Part shown: in pieces, positions 36,206 to 43,608 of the stretch
Position numbering within the stretch: the stretch's first letter is position 1
Layout of the letters: each line of letters starts with the position of its first letter
Assembly (NCBI GenBank): GCA_903922175.1
Contig: CAIXSY010000236.1
Span: 1 to 43,608, forward strand
From: an uncultured delta proteobacterium
GTDB taxonomy: Bacteria > Bdellovibrionota_C > UBA2361 > CAIXSY01
Direction of reading: 5' to 3'
Length of the DNA stretch: 43,608 bases
Translations under genes and position numbers: made by a program
Notes under the pieces: model-generated
Seen by the model: only the letters and a program-made list of their open reading frames with translations
The model's database searches: none
What the model was told of the DNA's origin: nothing

Positions 36206-37189
36206 TTAACGTAGATACTTCAAATTAGGATCCTGGCTGTGCTCCAGCACATCTTTGGTTAGCACGGGGGTGGGGATGTATTCTGTGTGCCCGTGCACAC
36301 GACCCGCCGCCGCCTCAAGCGCTAGCTCGACTGCGCGTTTTCCCATAAGGTAGGGGAGTTGAGCCACTGCGGCATCCATCCTGCCGTTGAGGATCGCCGT
36401 GCGCCCATCCTTAATACCGTCGACGCTAACCAGAATAACTTTGTTTTGGTGGTTAGCCACGCGCAGCGCTTCGACCGATCCCATGGTCATAACGTCGCTT
36501 GCTGAAAAGATTACGTCCAACTTCGGCTCGCGATTGAGAATGTCCAGGGTGATGTTCATCGATTTCATGCGGTCCCAGTCTGTTGTCATCACCGCCACGA
36601 TATCGGCCTTAGGGAGTACCTCGTGCAGTCCATCGAGCACCCCCTTGGCGCGATTTTCGCTAACGATACTGCCAGGGAGTCCCTTGAGAATTAGGATCTT
36701 CGGTGTCTCGCCCTTAGCCGCGCCCGTGATATACTTGGCTGCCAAACGTCCGATCTGGTAGTTGTCAGAGCCAACTGAAAATGCGCTGCTGATTCCAGCC
36801 TGCTTGGCGTCCTCTACGCTCACATTACCATCGATATCAGCCACGATTATTCCGGCTGCTACAGCCTTTTTGTAGCATTCGATACCGATCGCCTTGGTGG
36901 CTGCCCCCATGACAATGACCTTTGGTTTTCGTGCCAGTGCGGCAAGGCAGATATTGAGTTGCGCTTCTGGCGACTGGTCATCGTCGGTGCTGTATAGGGC
37001 TACCTTGGCCTTCATCTTATCGGCTGTTTCGCGGATGCCGTCGTTTATAACTCTCCAAAAAACATTTCCTCGTCCCTTGAGGATGAAGACCACTTCGCCG
37101 TCCTCGGCAAAAGACGAGACGCTGCCGATGCAGAGAAAGGCAATGAAGGTGCCCAAAATAACAAATGGGGAGAGGTGTTTCGGGCGCAT
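36206..37189 (-). CDS. Sugar ABC transporter substrate-binding protein (RbsB/AlsB type)
   Basis: Signal peptide; VVFILKGRGNVFWRVINDGIRETADKMKAKVALYSTDDDQSPEAQLNICLAAL...KVILVSVDGIKDG. Confidence 0.92.
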   Translation of the reverse strand: MRPKHLSPFVILGTFIAFLCIGSVSSFAEDGEVVFILKGRGNVFWRVINDGIRETADKMKAKVALYSTDDDQSPEAQLNICLAALARKPKVIVMGAATKAIGIECYKKAVAAGIIVADIDGNVSVEDAKQAGISSAFSVGSDNYQIGRLAAKYITGAAKGETPKILILKGLPGSIVSENRAKGVLDGLHEVLPKADIVAVMTTDWDRMKSMNITLDILNREPKLDVIFSASDVMTMGSVEALRVANHQNKVILVSVDGIKDGRTAILNGRMDAAVAQLPYLMGKRAVELALEAAAGRVHGHTEYIPTPVLTKDVLEHSQDPNLKYLR

Positions 37190-37286
37190 ATTCGCTCCTG
37201 AGGTGGGGTAAAGGTACCACTACTATACACAAAGCAGATCTGTTGTTCCACCATACTGTTGCCATCAATCAGCCGTATGACTTAAA

Positions 37287-38312
37287 GTGGCTACCATGGC
37301 TCTTGGACGTCAGTTTTTCTTAAAAGCAGGTTTGGCCCTTGGGGGCGCTCTCTTTGGCTTGGTACTGCTTGCCGTATCCGCCGAGGTGTATCTGCGTGTC
37401 TCTAACCGTTTACACCGAGGTAGTAGCTTTGAGTCTTTGGCCGATCTTCGAGACTCGATGCTTACTCGCGAGGCTCCTTCGAGTGGTTCCCTTGATCTGC
37501 GCGATATTATTTATCCCAATCCCGATGACCATATCATTTACGAGTTGCGTCCGAACTTGGACGTGACCTTTCAGAAGGTGCCGGTACACACCAACTCCTG
37601 CGGGATGCGCAATCGTGAGGTGGCGACTGAGAAACCGATCGATGTGTATCGTATTGCGCTGCTGGGCGATTCATTCGCCTTTGGCTGGGGGGTACGTGAA
37701 GAGGAGAGTTTTGCCCAAGTTTTGGAGCGGTCGCTTAACCGGGCGGCTCAGGGGAAGTTTAAAGTAGAGGTGCTTAATTTTGGTGTTCCGGGCTATTCGA
37801 CCTTTCAGGAGGTGTATCGCTTTATCGATATGGGAGCACAGTTCAACCCGGATGCGGTGTTGGTATACTTCGTGAGCAATGATTTCGGTTATCCCTTCAT
37901 GGTTCGTGATATGGCTCGGCCAGGAAAACTTCTTTCCAGTTTCGAGTTTGCGCGTCTTACCTGGCAGGCGATGAACCCCGATATCGCTCAGCAGAAGATG
38001 TTCCTCATGGGGCTTGATCCGAATGCAACGTTAAAGGTTTTGAGCGACTTTACGCGAGAGCGTGGAATTCAGCTTGCTGTGGCTATTAATCCATACCAGA
38101 AGTGGCCCAAGGAGAAGTGGCGTCTCCCCGTTCTAAAAAAACGTAACGATATAACCCTGATTGAACTAGGGGTGCCACTCAACCAGGCGATTGAAGCACG
38201 CCATATCCCCGTGGAGAAGCTTAAACTGCCCACCGACCCACATCCTAGCGCCCAGAAGCATGCGCTCATCGGCGAGATTTTAGCGTCGTACTACCTGCAG
38301 TATATTCGCTAG
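37287..38312 (+). CDS. SGNH/GDSL-type hydrolase-like protein
   Basis: RIALLGDSFAFGWGVREEESFAQVLERSL...EVLNFGVPGYSTFQEVYRF; C-terminal DPHPSAQKHALIGEIL. Confidence 0.85.
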   Translation: MATMALGRQFFLKAGLALGGALFGLVLLAVSAEVYLRVSNRLHRGSSFESLADLRDSMLTREAPSSGSLDLRDIIYPNPDDHIIYELRPNLDVTFQKVPVHTNSCGMRNREVATEKPIDVYRIALLGDSFAFGWGVREEESFAQVLERSLNRAAQGKFKVEVLNFGVPGYSTFQEVYRFIDMGAQFNPDAVLVYFVSNDFGYPFMVRDMARPGKLLSSFEFARLTWQAMNPDIAQQKMFLMGLDPNATLKVLSDFTRERGIQLAVAINPYQKWPKEKWRLPVLKKRNDITLIELGVPLNQAIEARHIPVEKLKLPTDPHPSAQKHALIGEILASYYLQYIR

Positions 38313-38328
38313 ATTTCCCCCTGATATT

Positions 38329-39819
38329 TTAATGGAGAGAACCCTTCTTCTCCGATTCAAATCGTAGCTGGAGTACGTCATGGTCGACAGCCTCAACGAT
38401 GGTGCTCGTTGGTGAGATTGAGTATTTCGCACTCAGCGGAGTTGGCGTGATCTGCCATCTTCCCGTGGGGAGATCGCTAAACAGGAAGCGACCACTACTG
38501 TCGGTTCGTAAGAATTTATTCCTGGCACCATTAATTGGTTCAAGAGTAATTGGTTCAAGAGGAGTGGCCCTAACTCTAGCCCGCGCACCTCCCTGGCCAG
38601 AGATCGTCCCTCCGATATTTACGAGGAGGTAGTGCTTAAGGAGTGAGACACTGCTCGGAGTGCTGACGAGGATATCGAAGCGCTGATCACCGTCAAAGTC
38701 GATCGCTTGCAGATCTCCTCGCCCGAAGGGGGGCAGTGACGATCTGCTGTTGCGCGATAGGGTCGCGCTATCTTCTTCAAAGTGGTTACTGCCCTTTGAA
38801 AGTATGACGGTGCTGTATGTTTTTGACCCAGGCCCGATCAGGTCCGGGATGCTGTCACGGTTAATGTCGACCCAGAATGTTCTTGCCCCCGGAGATTTCA
38901 AAAGCGTGCGCTGCTGGTAGAGCAGTGTGAAGTGGTTTTGCGCGGAGAGGCGATAGATGCTTAAGAATGGACTAGAGCTGCCAGCCTCCGTTGTGATCAC
39001 CGCATGATACATGGTGCCATTGGAATCGAGGTTGCTGGAGGTGATGCTGTATAAGTTTTTCCCGAAGGGGATCTCAATGGCCATTGGCTCAAAACCGTTC
39101 TCGTTGTCATAGGTGATCAGTTGGTACGCCGATGCGCTGGTGCCGATTATTTCGAGTGCACCACGAGAGTCGGCATCGATGAAGAAAGCACGCTCGACAT
39201 TCTGCATTGGTAATCGAATGGTGGTAAACGAGGGCGCCTCAGTGCCTCCATCGTTACGCAGCAGCCAGAAAGCTTGCACGTATGAGCTCGGCCGGCTGTC
39301 GTATGAACGAATCCTGCCGCTGAGAAGAAGGTCGTTGTCACCGTCATGATCAAAGTCATTACAGGCAAATGTGCGTAGGACGGCTTTGGGTATATAGACC
39401 TCCGAGGTCTGTCGAAAGGTCAGTTGTCCTCTGTTCTGGTAGATCGCTCTGTCCGTAACTAAATCCGGCAGGGAGTCTCGGTTAAGGTCGCAGAGAATAA
39501 ATTTTGAGCTGACATACAACGGTTCCGTGCTTGGAGGATCAAAAAGCGCGCGCCTAAGATCAAATGCGCCGTGTGTTGTCTGCTCAAGGATACTTATCCC
39601 ACTATCGGAGCGCCCGGCGCCGACATCAAGGTCTCCGTCGCCGTCAAGGTCAGCGAGTGTGCTATTAGAAAGATAGGTAAATGGTTCTGCCGGGACGTTG
39701 TAGAGATTCTGCTTCGCCAGCTGCTCTCGTTCGGCACGTACTTCGGCTACTGCCAGGAGAGCGATTAACGCGAAGGCGATTTGAATGGTCAAGCGATAAT
39801 GATTTTTTGTAGGTGACAT
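38329..39819 (-). CDS. Secreted FG-GAP/VCBS-repeat protein
   Basis: Signal peptide; repeated LADLDGDGDLDVGAG, DLNRDSLPDLVTD, CNDFDHDGDNDLLLSG, DFDGDQRFDILVS; ATG 39819 preferred. Confidence 0.85.
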   Translation of the reverse strand: MSPTKNHYRLTIQIAFALIALLAVAEVRAEREQLAKQNLYNVPAEPFTYLSNSTLADLDGDGDLDVGAGRSDSGISILEQTTHGAFDLRRALFDPPSTEPLYVSSKFILCDLNRDSLPDLVTDRAIYQNRGQLTFRQTSEVYIPKAVLRTFACNDFDHDGDNDLLLSGRIRSYDSRPSSYVQAFWLLRNDGGTEAPSFTTIRLPMQNVERAFFIDADSRGALEIIGTSASAYQLITYDNENGFEPMAIEIPFGKNLYSITSSNLDSNGTMYHAVITTEAGSSSPFLSIYRLSAQNHFTLLYQQRTLLKSPGARTFWVDINRDSIPDLIGPGSKTYSTVILSKGSNHFEEDSATLSRNSRSSLPPFGRGDLQAIDFDGDQRFDILVSTPSSVSLLKHYLLVNIGGTISGQGGARARVRATPLEPITLEPINGARNKFLRTDSSGRFLFSDLPTGRWQITPTPLSAKYSISPTSTIVEAVDHDVLQLRFESEKKGSLH

Positions 39820-39942
39820 AGCTACCTCAAAGTAGAGTTTCAATAAATGTGCGTTAAGCACACTTTTAATTTATGCTATCTGTGGCAGCTAGTCAAATGA
39901 TGGGGCAACTCTTTTTCTGACACTGGTCTGTAGACTTCAGTC

Positions 39943-40138
39943 GTAACTACTCGCCCCTCATCGACTAACGATGACGTCAAACGTCTAGCGCCGGACGTAA
40001 GGCGTCGAGGTCTGACGTCGACTCGACGGTGCTCGCCGGAGCCCGGCGTTAGACCTTGGACGTCGGCGTCATCGGTTCCCAGAAATAGTCATTTTGTTAG
40101 GGTTATAGGCACAGCATGAGGAGGGGGAGAGTAGGTAC
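39943..40138 (+). repeat. Family B palindromic repeat, copy B4
   Basis: GTAACTACTCGCCCC...GGGGGAGAGTAGGTAC; aligns with B2 and the reverse complement of B1. Confidence 0.9.
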
Positions 40139-40191
40139 CTTCAGTCTATAACTCAATAGCTAGTCATTCCAGGTTGTTATGTTATGCTTTT

Positions 40192-40375
40192 GTAACTACT
40201 CATTAACCCCGGGCGAACAGCTCTTGCTTGAACTTGCACTTGAACTGCACCTGATTCCTGTACCCGCTCCTTTTCCTATTCCAATCAAGAGGATAAGGGG
40301 CAGGGGCAGGAATCAGGAGCGGTTCAAGTGCAAGTTCAAGCAAGTTCCTTTTGCCCGGGGTTATTGAGCAATTAC
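40192..40375. repeat. Family A palindromic element A6
   Basis: Ends GTAACTACTCATTAACCCCGGGC / TTGCCCGGGGTTATTGAGCAATTAC; inner arms 40223-40260 and 40307-40344 complementary 36/38. Confidence 0.92.
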
Positions 40376-40592
40376 ATGCTTTTGGCAGTTGCCGCATAAT
40401 AGCGGGCAATCATGGTGAGGTTACTATCTGGTTGCAGAAGCGCGTGGTAACGTGGCAGACTCTTGGAGTTCAGTTTGGGGAGGGCCAAGTTGTATAGGGC
40501 TGCTCCATATAGTTTCGCTTGAGGTGGAGGTTCCTGGTCGCCTTGTTGTGTCACAGGACCAAAGCACTATTAATCTTATTGGAGGGTTTATC

Positions 40593-41198
40593 ATGAAGAA
40601 GATTGCTATTTTAGTCGCTGCGGCGTTCGTGTTTAGCGCCTCAGTTGCCCAAGCTCAGCCGATCATTAGCTATAATTTCGCGGATGCGTCATATGAGTGG
40701 ACGCATACAGGCCTATCGGGTGATGGGGATGCCAACGGCATGGCCGTTAATTTTTCCCACGACCTGATGGATTCGGTGGTGTTCGAGGGTGGATACGGAT
40801 ATCAGTCATACAAGACGACCCGCTACAGTCCGGGGCGAGTAAGTTCCCGAGTTAGCAAGTTTACCTATGGCGTTGCGGCGTACCACGCCATCTGCGAAAA
40901 CTTCCATGTGCTCGGACGGGCTGGGTTATCAAACTCGGTCTATAACTATGGCTCAGCCAATCCAGACAAAGATGAGTTTGGGCAGTACGTTGGTGCTGGG
41001 GTGCGTTATGTTCTCGATAACGATATCGAGTTGGATGGCAATGTTACCTACGACCATGTTCGTGTCCTTGATACGAAGTGGGTTGCTGAAGGTGTCGCTA
41101 TCGTCCCCGTGGCTGATGATGTGGCCATAACGGGTAACCTTGGCCTGACCGGCGAGGGTGGCGTGCAGATCGGCGGCGGCGCTCGCTATATGTTCTAA
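40593..41198 (+). CDS. Small outer-membrane beta-barrel protein
   Basis: MKKIAILVAAAFVFSASVAQAQ signal peptide; alternating amphipathic strands; terminal GGGARYMF; preceded by GGAGGG; ATG 40593 preferred. Confidence 0.82.
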   Translation: MKKIAILVAAAFVFSASVAQAQPIISYNFADASYEWTHTGLSGDGDANGMAVNFSHDLMDSVVFEGGYGYQSYKTTRYSPGRVSSRVSKFTYGVAAYHAICENFHVLGRAGLSNSVYNYGSANPDKDEFGQYVGAGVRYVLDNDIELDGNVTYDHVRVLDTKWVAEGVAIVPVADDVAITGNLGLTGEGGVQIGGGARYMF

Positions 41199-41232
41199 TT
41201 TGTTTATCAAGAACGCTGATGTTCTTTCGAGA

Positions 41233-41260
41233 CTGGGCCCCGTATGGGGCCCAGCTTTTA
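41233..41260 (+). terminator. Intrinsic terminator CTGGGCCCC-GTAT-GGGGCCCAG-CTTTTA
   Basis: Perfect 9-bp GC-rich stem plus short T run after the OMP gene. Confidence 0.8.
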
Positions 41261-41284
41261 GGTGCGCCCTGGCGGGCGCACCTG
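41260..41284. repeat. Family E hairpin AGGTGCGCCC-TGGC-GGGCGCACCT
   Basis: Perfect inverted repeat with the same CCTGGCGG centre as 8907-8934. Confidence 0.75.
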
Positions 41285-41312
41285 GAATGGTTCACATCGA
41301 GCACAGTGCTAT

Positions 41313-41513
41313 TTTAATGGACTTACGTTGCTCGATCAGGCACTTTCTAAGTGTCCAGGCACCGATGTGGATTGCGTAGCTCAATATTTCAAGAGCACAA
41401 AGACTTTCTCTGGAGTGTCGGGAGATGTTACGTTTAGAGAGGACGGGAGTAACAGTCGACCCTATGGTATTAAGGCCGTTCGCGAGGGCAAGTTTATTTG
41501 GTTGAAGAGATAA
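41313..41513 (+). pseudogene. 3' remnant of a type I periplasmic binding protein (branched-chain amino acid ABC type)
   Basis: LLDQALSKCPGTDVDCVAQYFKSTKTFSGVSGDVTFREDGSNSRPYGIKAVREGKFIWLKR* resembles the C-terminus of Peripla_BP_6 proteins; no upstream remainder. Confidence 0.55.
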
Positions 41514-41572
41514 TCGAGCGATGCCGAGTCCAATTCGGGTTGCCATAACAGCCTCCCCTGTAGCTAAATTGC

Positions 41573-42103
41573 ATGAATAGTCCACCGAAACATAGCTGGC
41601 TTTCGAACAGTGTCGAAGTGCGTGTTAGCTCAGGAAAAGGGAAGGGGTTGTTTGCACGTGCTGTTATCAGCGTGGGTGAACCTGTAGTGCGATTTGGTGG
41701 TACGATTATGTCACTTGATGACATTCGCCATGGCGGTGCCAATGCGCATAGCTATATCGCCATCTCTGAAAATACATTCCTAGGAGTACCTCTGGGTGAG
41801 CCGGAGCAGGGCGATGAGTTTATAAACCATAGCTGTGATCCTAACCTTTGGATGATTGACGAAGTTACCCTTGCAGCTCGTCGACAGATCGCTATCGACG
41901 AGGAAGTTACCGCTGATTATGCCATGTGGGAGCACGACGAGAGTTGGCACTGCCCATGGAGATGTGCCTGCGGAAGCGCTGAGTGCAGAGGGCAGATCAC
42001 GGGCAGTGATTATATAAGATATAATTTAGAGCGACGCTATGCCGGGCACATCGCCCCATTTCTTAAAGAGCGACGTCATGCCCCACTTGTTCGGACGGTA
42101 TAG
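41573..42103 (+). CDS. SET domain-containing protein
   Basis: GKGLFARAVISVGEPVVRFGG...DEFINHSCDPNLWM...ARRQIAIDEEVTADYAMWE...CACGSAECRGQITG. Confidence 0.9.
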   Translation: MNSPPKHSWLSNSVEVRVSSGKGKGLFARAVISVGEPVVRFGGTIMSLDDIRHGGANAHSYIAISENTFLGVPLGEPEQGDEFINHSCDPNLWMIDEVTLAARRQIAIDEEVTADYAMWEHDESWHCPWRCACGSAECRGQITGSDYIRYNLERRYAGHIAPFLKERRHAPLVRTV

Positions 42104-42109
42104 CTGAGG

Positions 42110-42175
42110 ATCTGACAGTCCGCTGCGGCTGCAGCTGATGCAGTTACCAGAGTGCTGATGGCAGCTTACAGAGGG
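42110..42175. repeat. Family D repeat copy D4
   Basis: CCGCTGCGGCTGCAGCTGATGCAGTTACCAGAGTGCTGATGGCAGCTTACAGAG. Confidence 0.6.
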
Positions 42176-42370
42176 GTTTTCGCGCGAATATGCGGGTCAG
42201 TTAAACATTGAGGAAACTTTTCTCCTAAATCCTCGATACTAATGGTATGCACCAGCTCTTCGACAGATGCCTGGTAAGCATCTTGTCGAATGCTGCTTCT
42301 GAAATAGAGAGCCCTTGCTCGTAGTTCGCGCATTGACGCTATAGTAGCCAATAAGCTACACTGGAGGTCC

Positions 42371-42718
42371 GTGGAAGTTAAGCCGAAGATCATAAGGATA
42401 TACCAAGAGCCAGATGGCAACCTTCCTTTCGTGCGCTGGATAAAAGGACTGCAGGATGTTCGGGGTAAACAGAAGATTGAAGCTAGGGTCGATAGGGTTC
42501 GTTCTGGGAATCTTGGAGATTGCAAGGCTGTTGGTGAGGGAGTGAGCGAGCTACGTATACAGTTTGGCCCAGGTTATCGAGTCTACATAGGTCAAGAAGG
42601 AAACACGTTCGTAATTCTTCTTTGTGGAGGTGATAAGAGTACTCAAGATGAAGATATCAAAAAAGCAAAAACCTACTGGAAAAAATATCAAAGGGAAAAG
42701 GCATATGCCGAGCGTTGA
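42371..42718 (+). CDS. RelE/HigB-like (Gp49 family) toxin
   Basis: DGNLPFVRWIKGLQDVRGKQKIEARVDRVRSGNLGDCKAVGEGVSELRIQFGPGYRVYIGQEGNTFVILLCGGDKSTQDEDIKKAKTYW. Confidence 0.9.
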   Translation: MEVKPKIIRIYQEPDGNLPFVRWIKGLQDVRGKQKIEARVDRVRSGNLGDCKAVGEGVSELRIQFGPGYRVYIGQEGNTFVILLCGGDKSTQDEDIKKAKTYWKKYQREKAYAER

Positions 42719-43010
42719 TTACGACGAATATCTTCTTAACGAACTTAAAGATCTTGAATATGCTGCAGGGTACCTCACGGCATGCCTGGAGGAAGGCGAA
42801 GATGTGTTTCTAGTAGGTGTTCGTAATATTGCCAAGGCACAGGGTGGGATGAAAGCTCTTTCTAAGGCGACCCAATTAAATCGAGAGAGCCTTTATGATA
42901 TGTTGTCTGAAGATGGGAATCCTCGCCTGAGTAGTCTCACCACGGTTTTGGGGCAGCTTGGCTTCAAAGTTGAGTTCTCTCTTAAGACACCGGCTACAAA
43001 AGCTGCTTAA
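42705..43010 (+). CDS. HigA-like addiction-module antitoxin
   Basis: EDVFLVGVRNIAKAQGGMKALSKATQLNRESLYDMLSEDGNPRLSSLTTVLGQLGFKVEF; start overlaps the toxin end by 14 nt. Confidence 0.9.
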   Translation: MPSVDYDEYLLNELKDLEYAAGYLTACLEEGEDVFLVGVRNIAKAQGGMKALSKATQLNRESLYDMLSEDGNPRLSSLTTVLGQLGFKVEFSLKTPATKAA

Positions 43011-43038
43011 GAGCCGCCTCCCCTCGTCGTCCTTTAAG

Positions 43039-43057
43039 ATGGATGTATTTCATCCAT
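43039..43057 (+). terminator. Hairpin ATGGATG-TATTT-CATCCAT downstream of the toxin-antitoxin pair
   Basis: Perfect 7-bp stem read directly; weak T run. Confidence 0.4.
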
Positions 43058-43431
43058 CATTTCCAGCAAGTGAAACGGCATCATCCTCATCAAGCTCGTC
43101 TATGGTAGTATCTGATACTATCTCCTGGTAACTTTCAGGATAGGAGTAGCCATCCTCGACTTTGACCCCCCATAATCCATAATCTGGTAGTACGTAACTT
43201 AAGACCCAGCAACAATTCGGATGATCCATCACCGATGACACCGCTGCCTAAAGTTTTATAAAGAGAACATAGCTGCCGTGTTGAAGGCCGAAGATAGCTC
43301 AAGAGCCTTTTAGCTGGCCCAGACGCAGCAAGCAAAATGAAGATCTCGAGTGATGCACGCACTTTTGCTGCACTACAACATGTAGAAGAGACGACTATCT
43401 GAAAATACTTGGTTGATGAAGGAGAACGGCG

Positions 43432-43608
43432 CTACGAAAACTCCACCGCATTGGCCAATGGCGGAAGGGGCGGCAAGAAAGCCCCCGGTGGCCACTGCAC
43501 AAGGTAATCTCCAAGCTTCCAGAGCCGGTAGCATTCGCGGCACTTGGCACAAAACTCTTTAAATTCCTTAATAAGTGCTATCCGTAGCTGCTTCGTTGCA
43601 GCTATGCA
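43432..43608 (-). CDS. REP-associated (RAYT-like) transposase, C-terminal part, cut by window end
   Basis: Minus-strand frame open to the window edge, not in the ORF track: ...IAATKQLRIALIKEFKEFCAKCRECYRLWKLGDYLVQWPPGAFLPPLPPLANAVEFS*; WK.GD...PPG.F.P.LPP.AN resembles RAYT C-termini. Confidence 0.55.
   Translation of the reverse strand, partial: CIAATKQLRIALIKEFKEFCAKCRECYRLWKLGDYLVQWPPGAFLPPLPPLANAVEFS

Noticed and set aside
39943-40375. Possible CRISPR array from repeated ACGTC and CTTGAACTTG words
   Set aside because: No regular repeat-spacer spacing; repeated words belong to two adjacent palindromic elements (B4 and A6) also found dispersed elsewhere
43050-43241. 63-aa minus-strand ORF (MSSVMDHPNCCWVLSYVLPDYGLWGVKVEDGYSYPES...)
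   Set aside because: Composition is plausible but no family or clear ribosome-binding context; left unannotated

Overview
A 43.6 kb bacterial chromosomal window. Most of it is ordinary housekeeping and metabolic genes: uppP, a PF09936-type RNA methyltransferase, trmD, rpsP, tpx, tyrA (chorismate mutase/prephenate dehydrogenase), pdxH, hppA, TerC, DedA, a CNNM/CorC-like protein, and a ribose-type ABC transporter. Two accessory signals stand out. (1) Intergenic regions carry several families of large palindromic elements. Family A (GTAACTGCTCAATAACCCCGGGC ends) keeps its terminal sequences, but its long, near-perfect inner stems differ between copies. Family B (GTAACTGCTCGCCCC ends) is full-length conserved in four copies, is rich in ACGTC, and shares its outermost ~10 nt with family A. 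Fragments of REP-associated (Y1/RAYT-like) transposases lie at both window edges. (2) Three clustered ~560-aa cysteine-rich paralogs (12720-18351) have homologous N- and C-terminal domains around a Cys-repeat core. They sit beside an AAA/DUF4143 ATPase whose promoter is bracketed by two perfect 13-bp dyads. Two more DUF4143-type ATPases lie elsewhere in the window. No tRNA, rRNA or CRISPR array was recognised. All family assignments are from reading the sequence and from memory; no searches were run.
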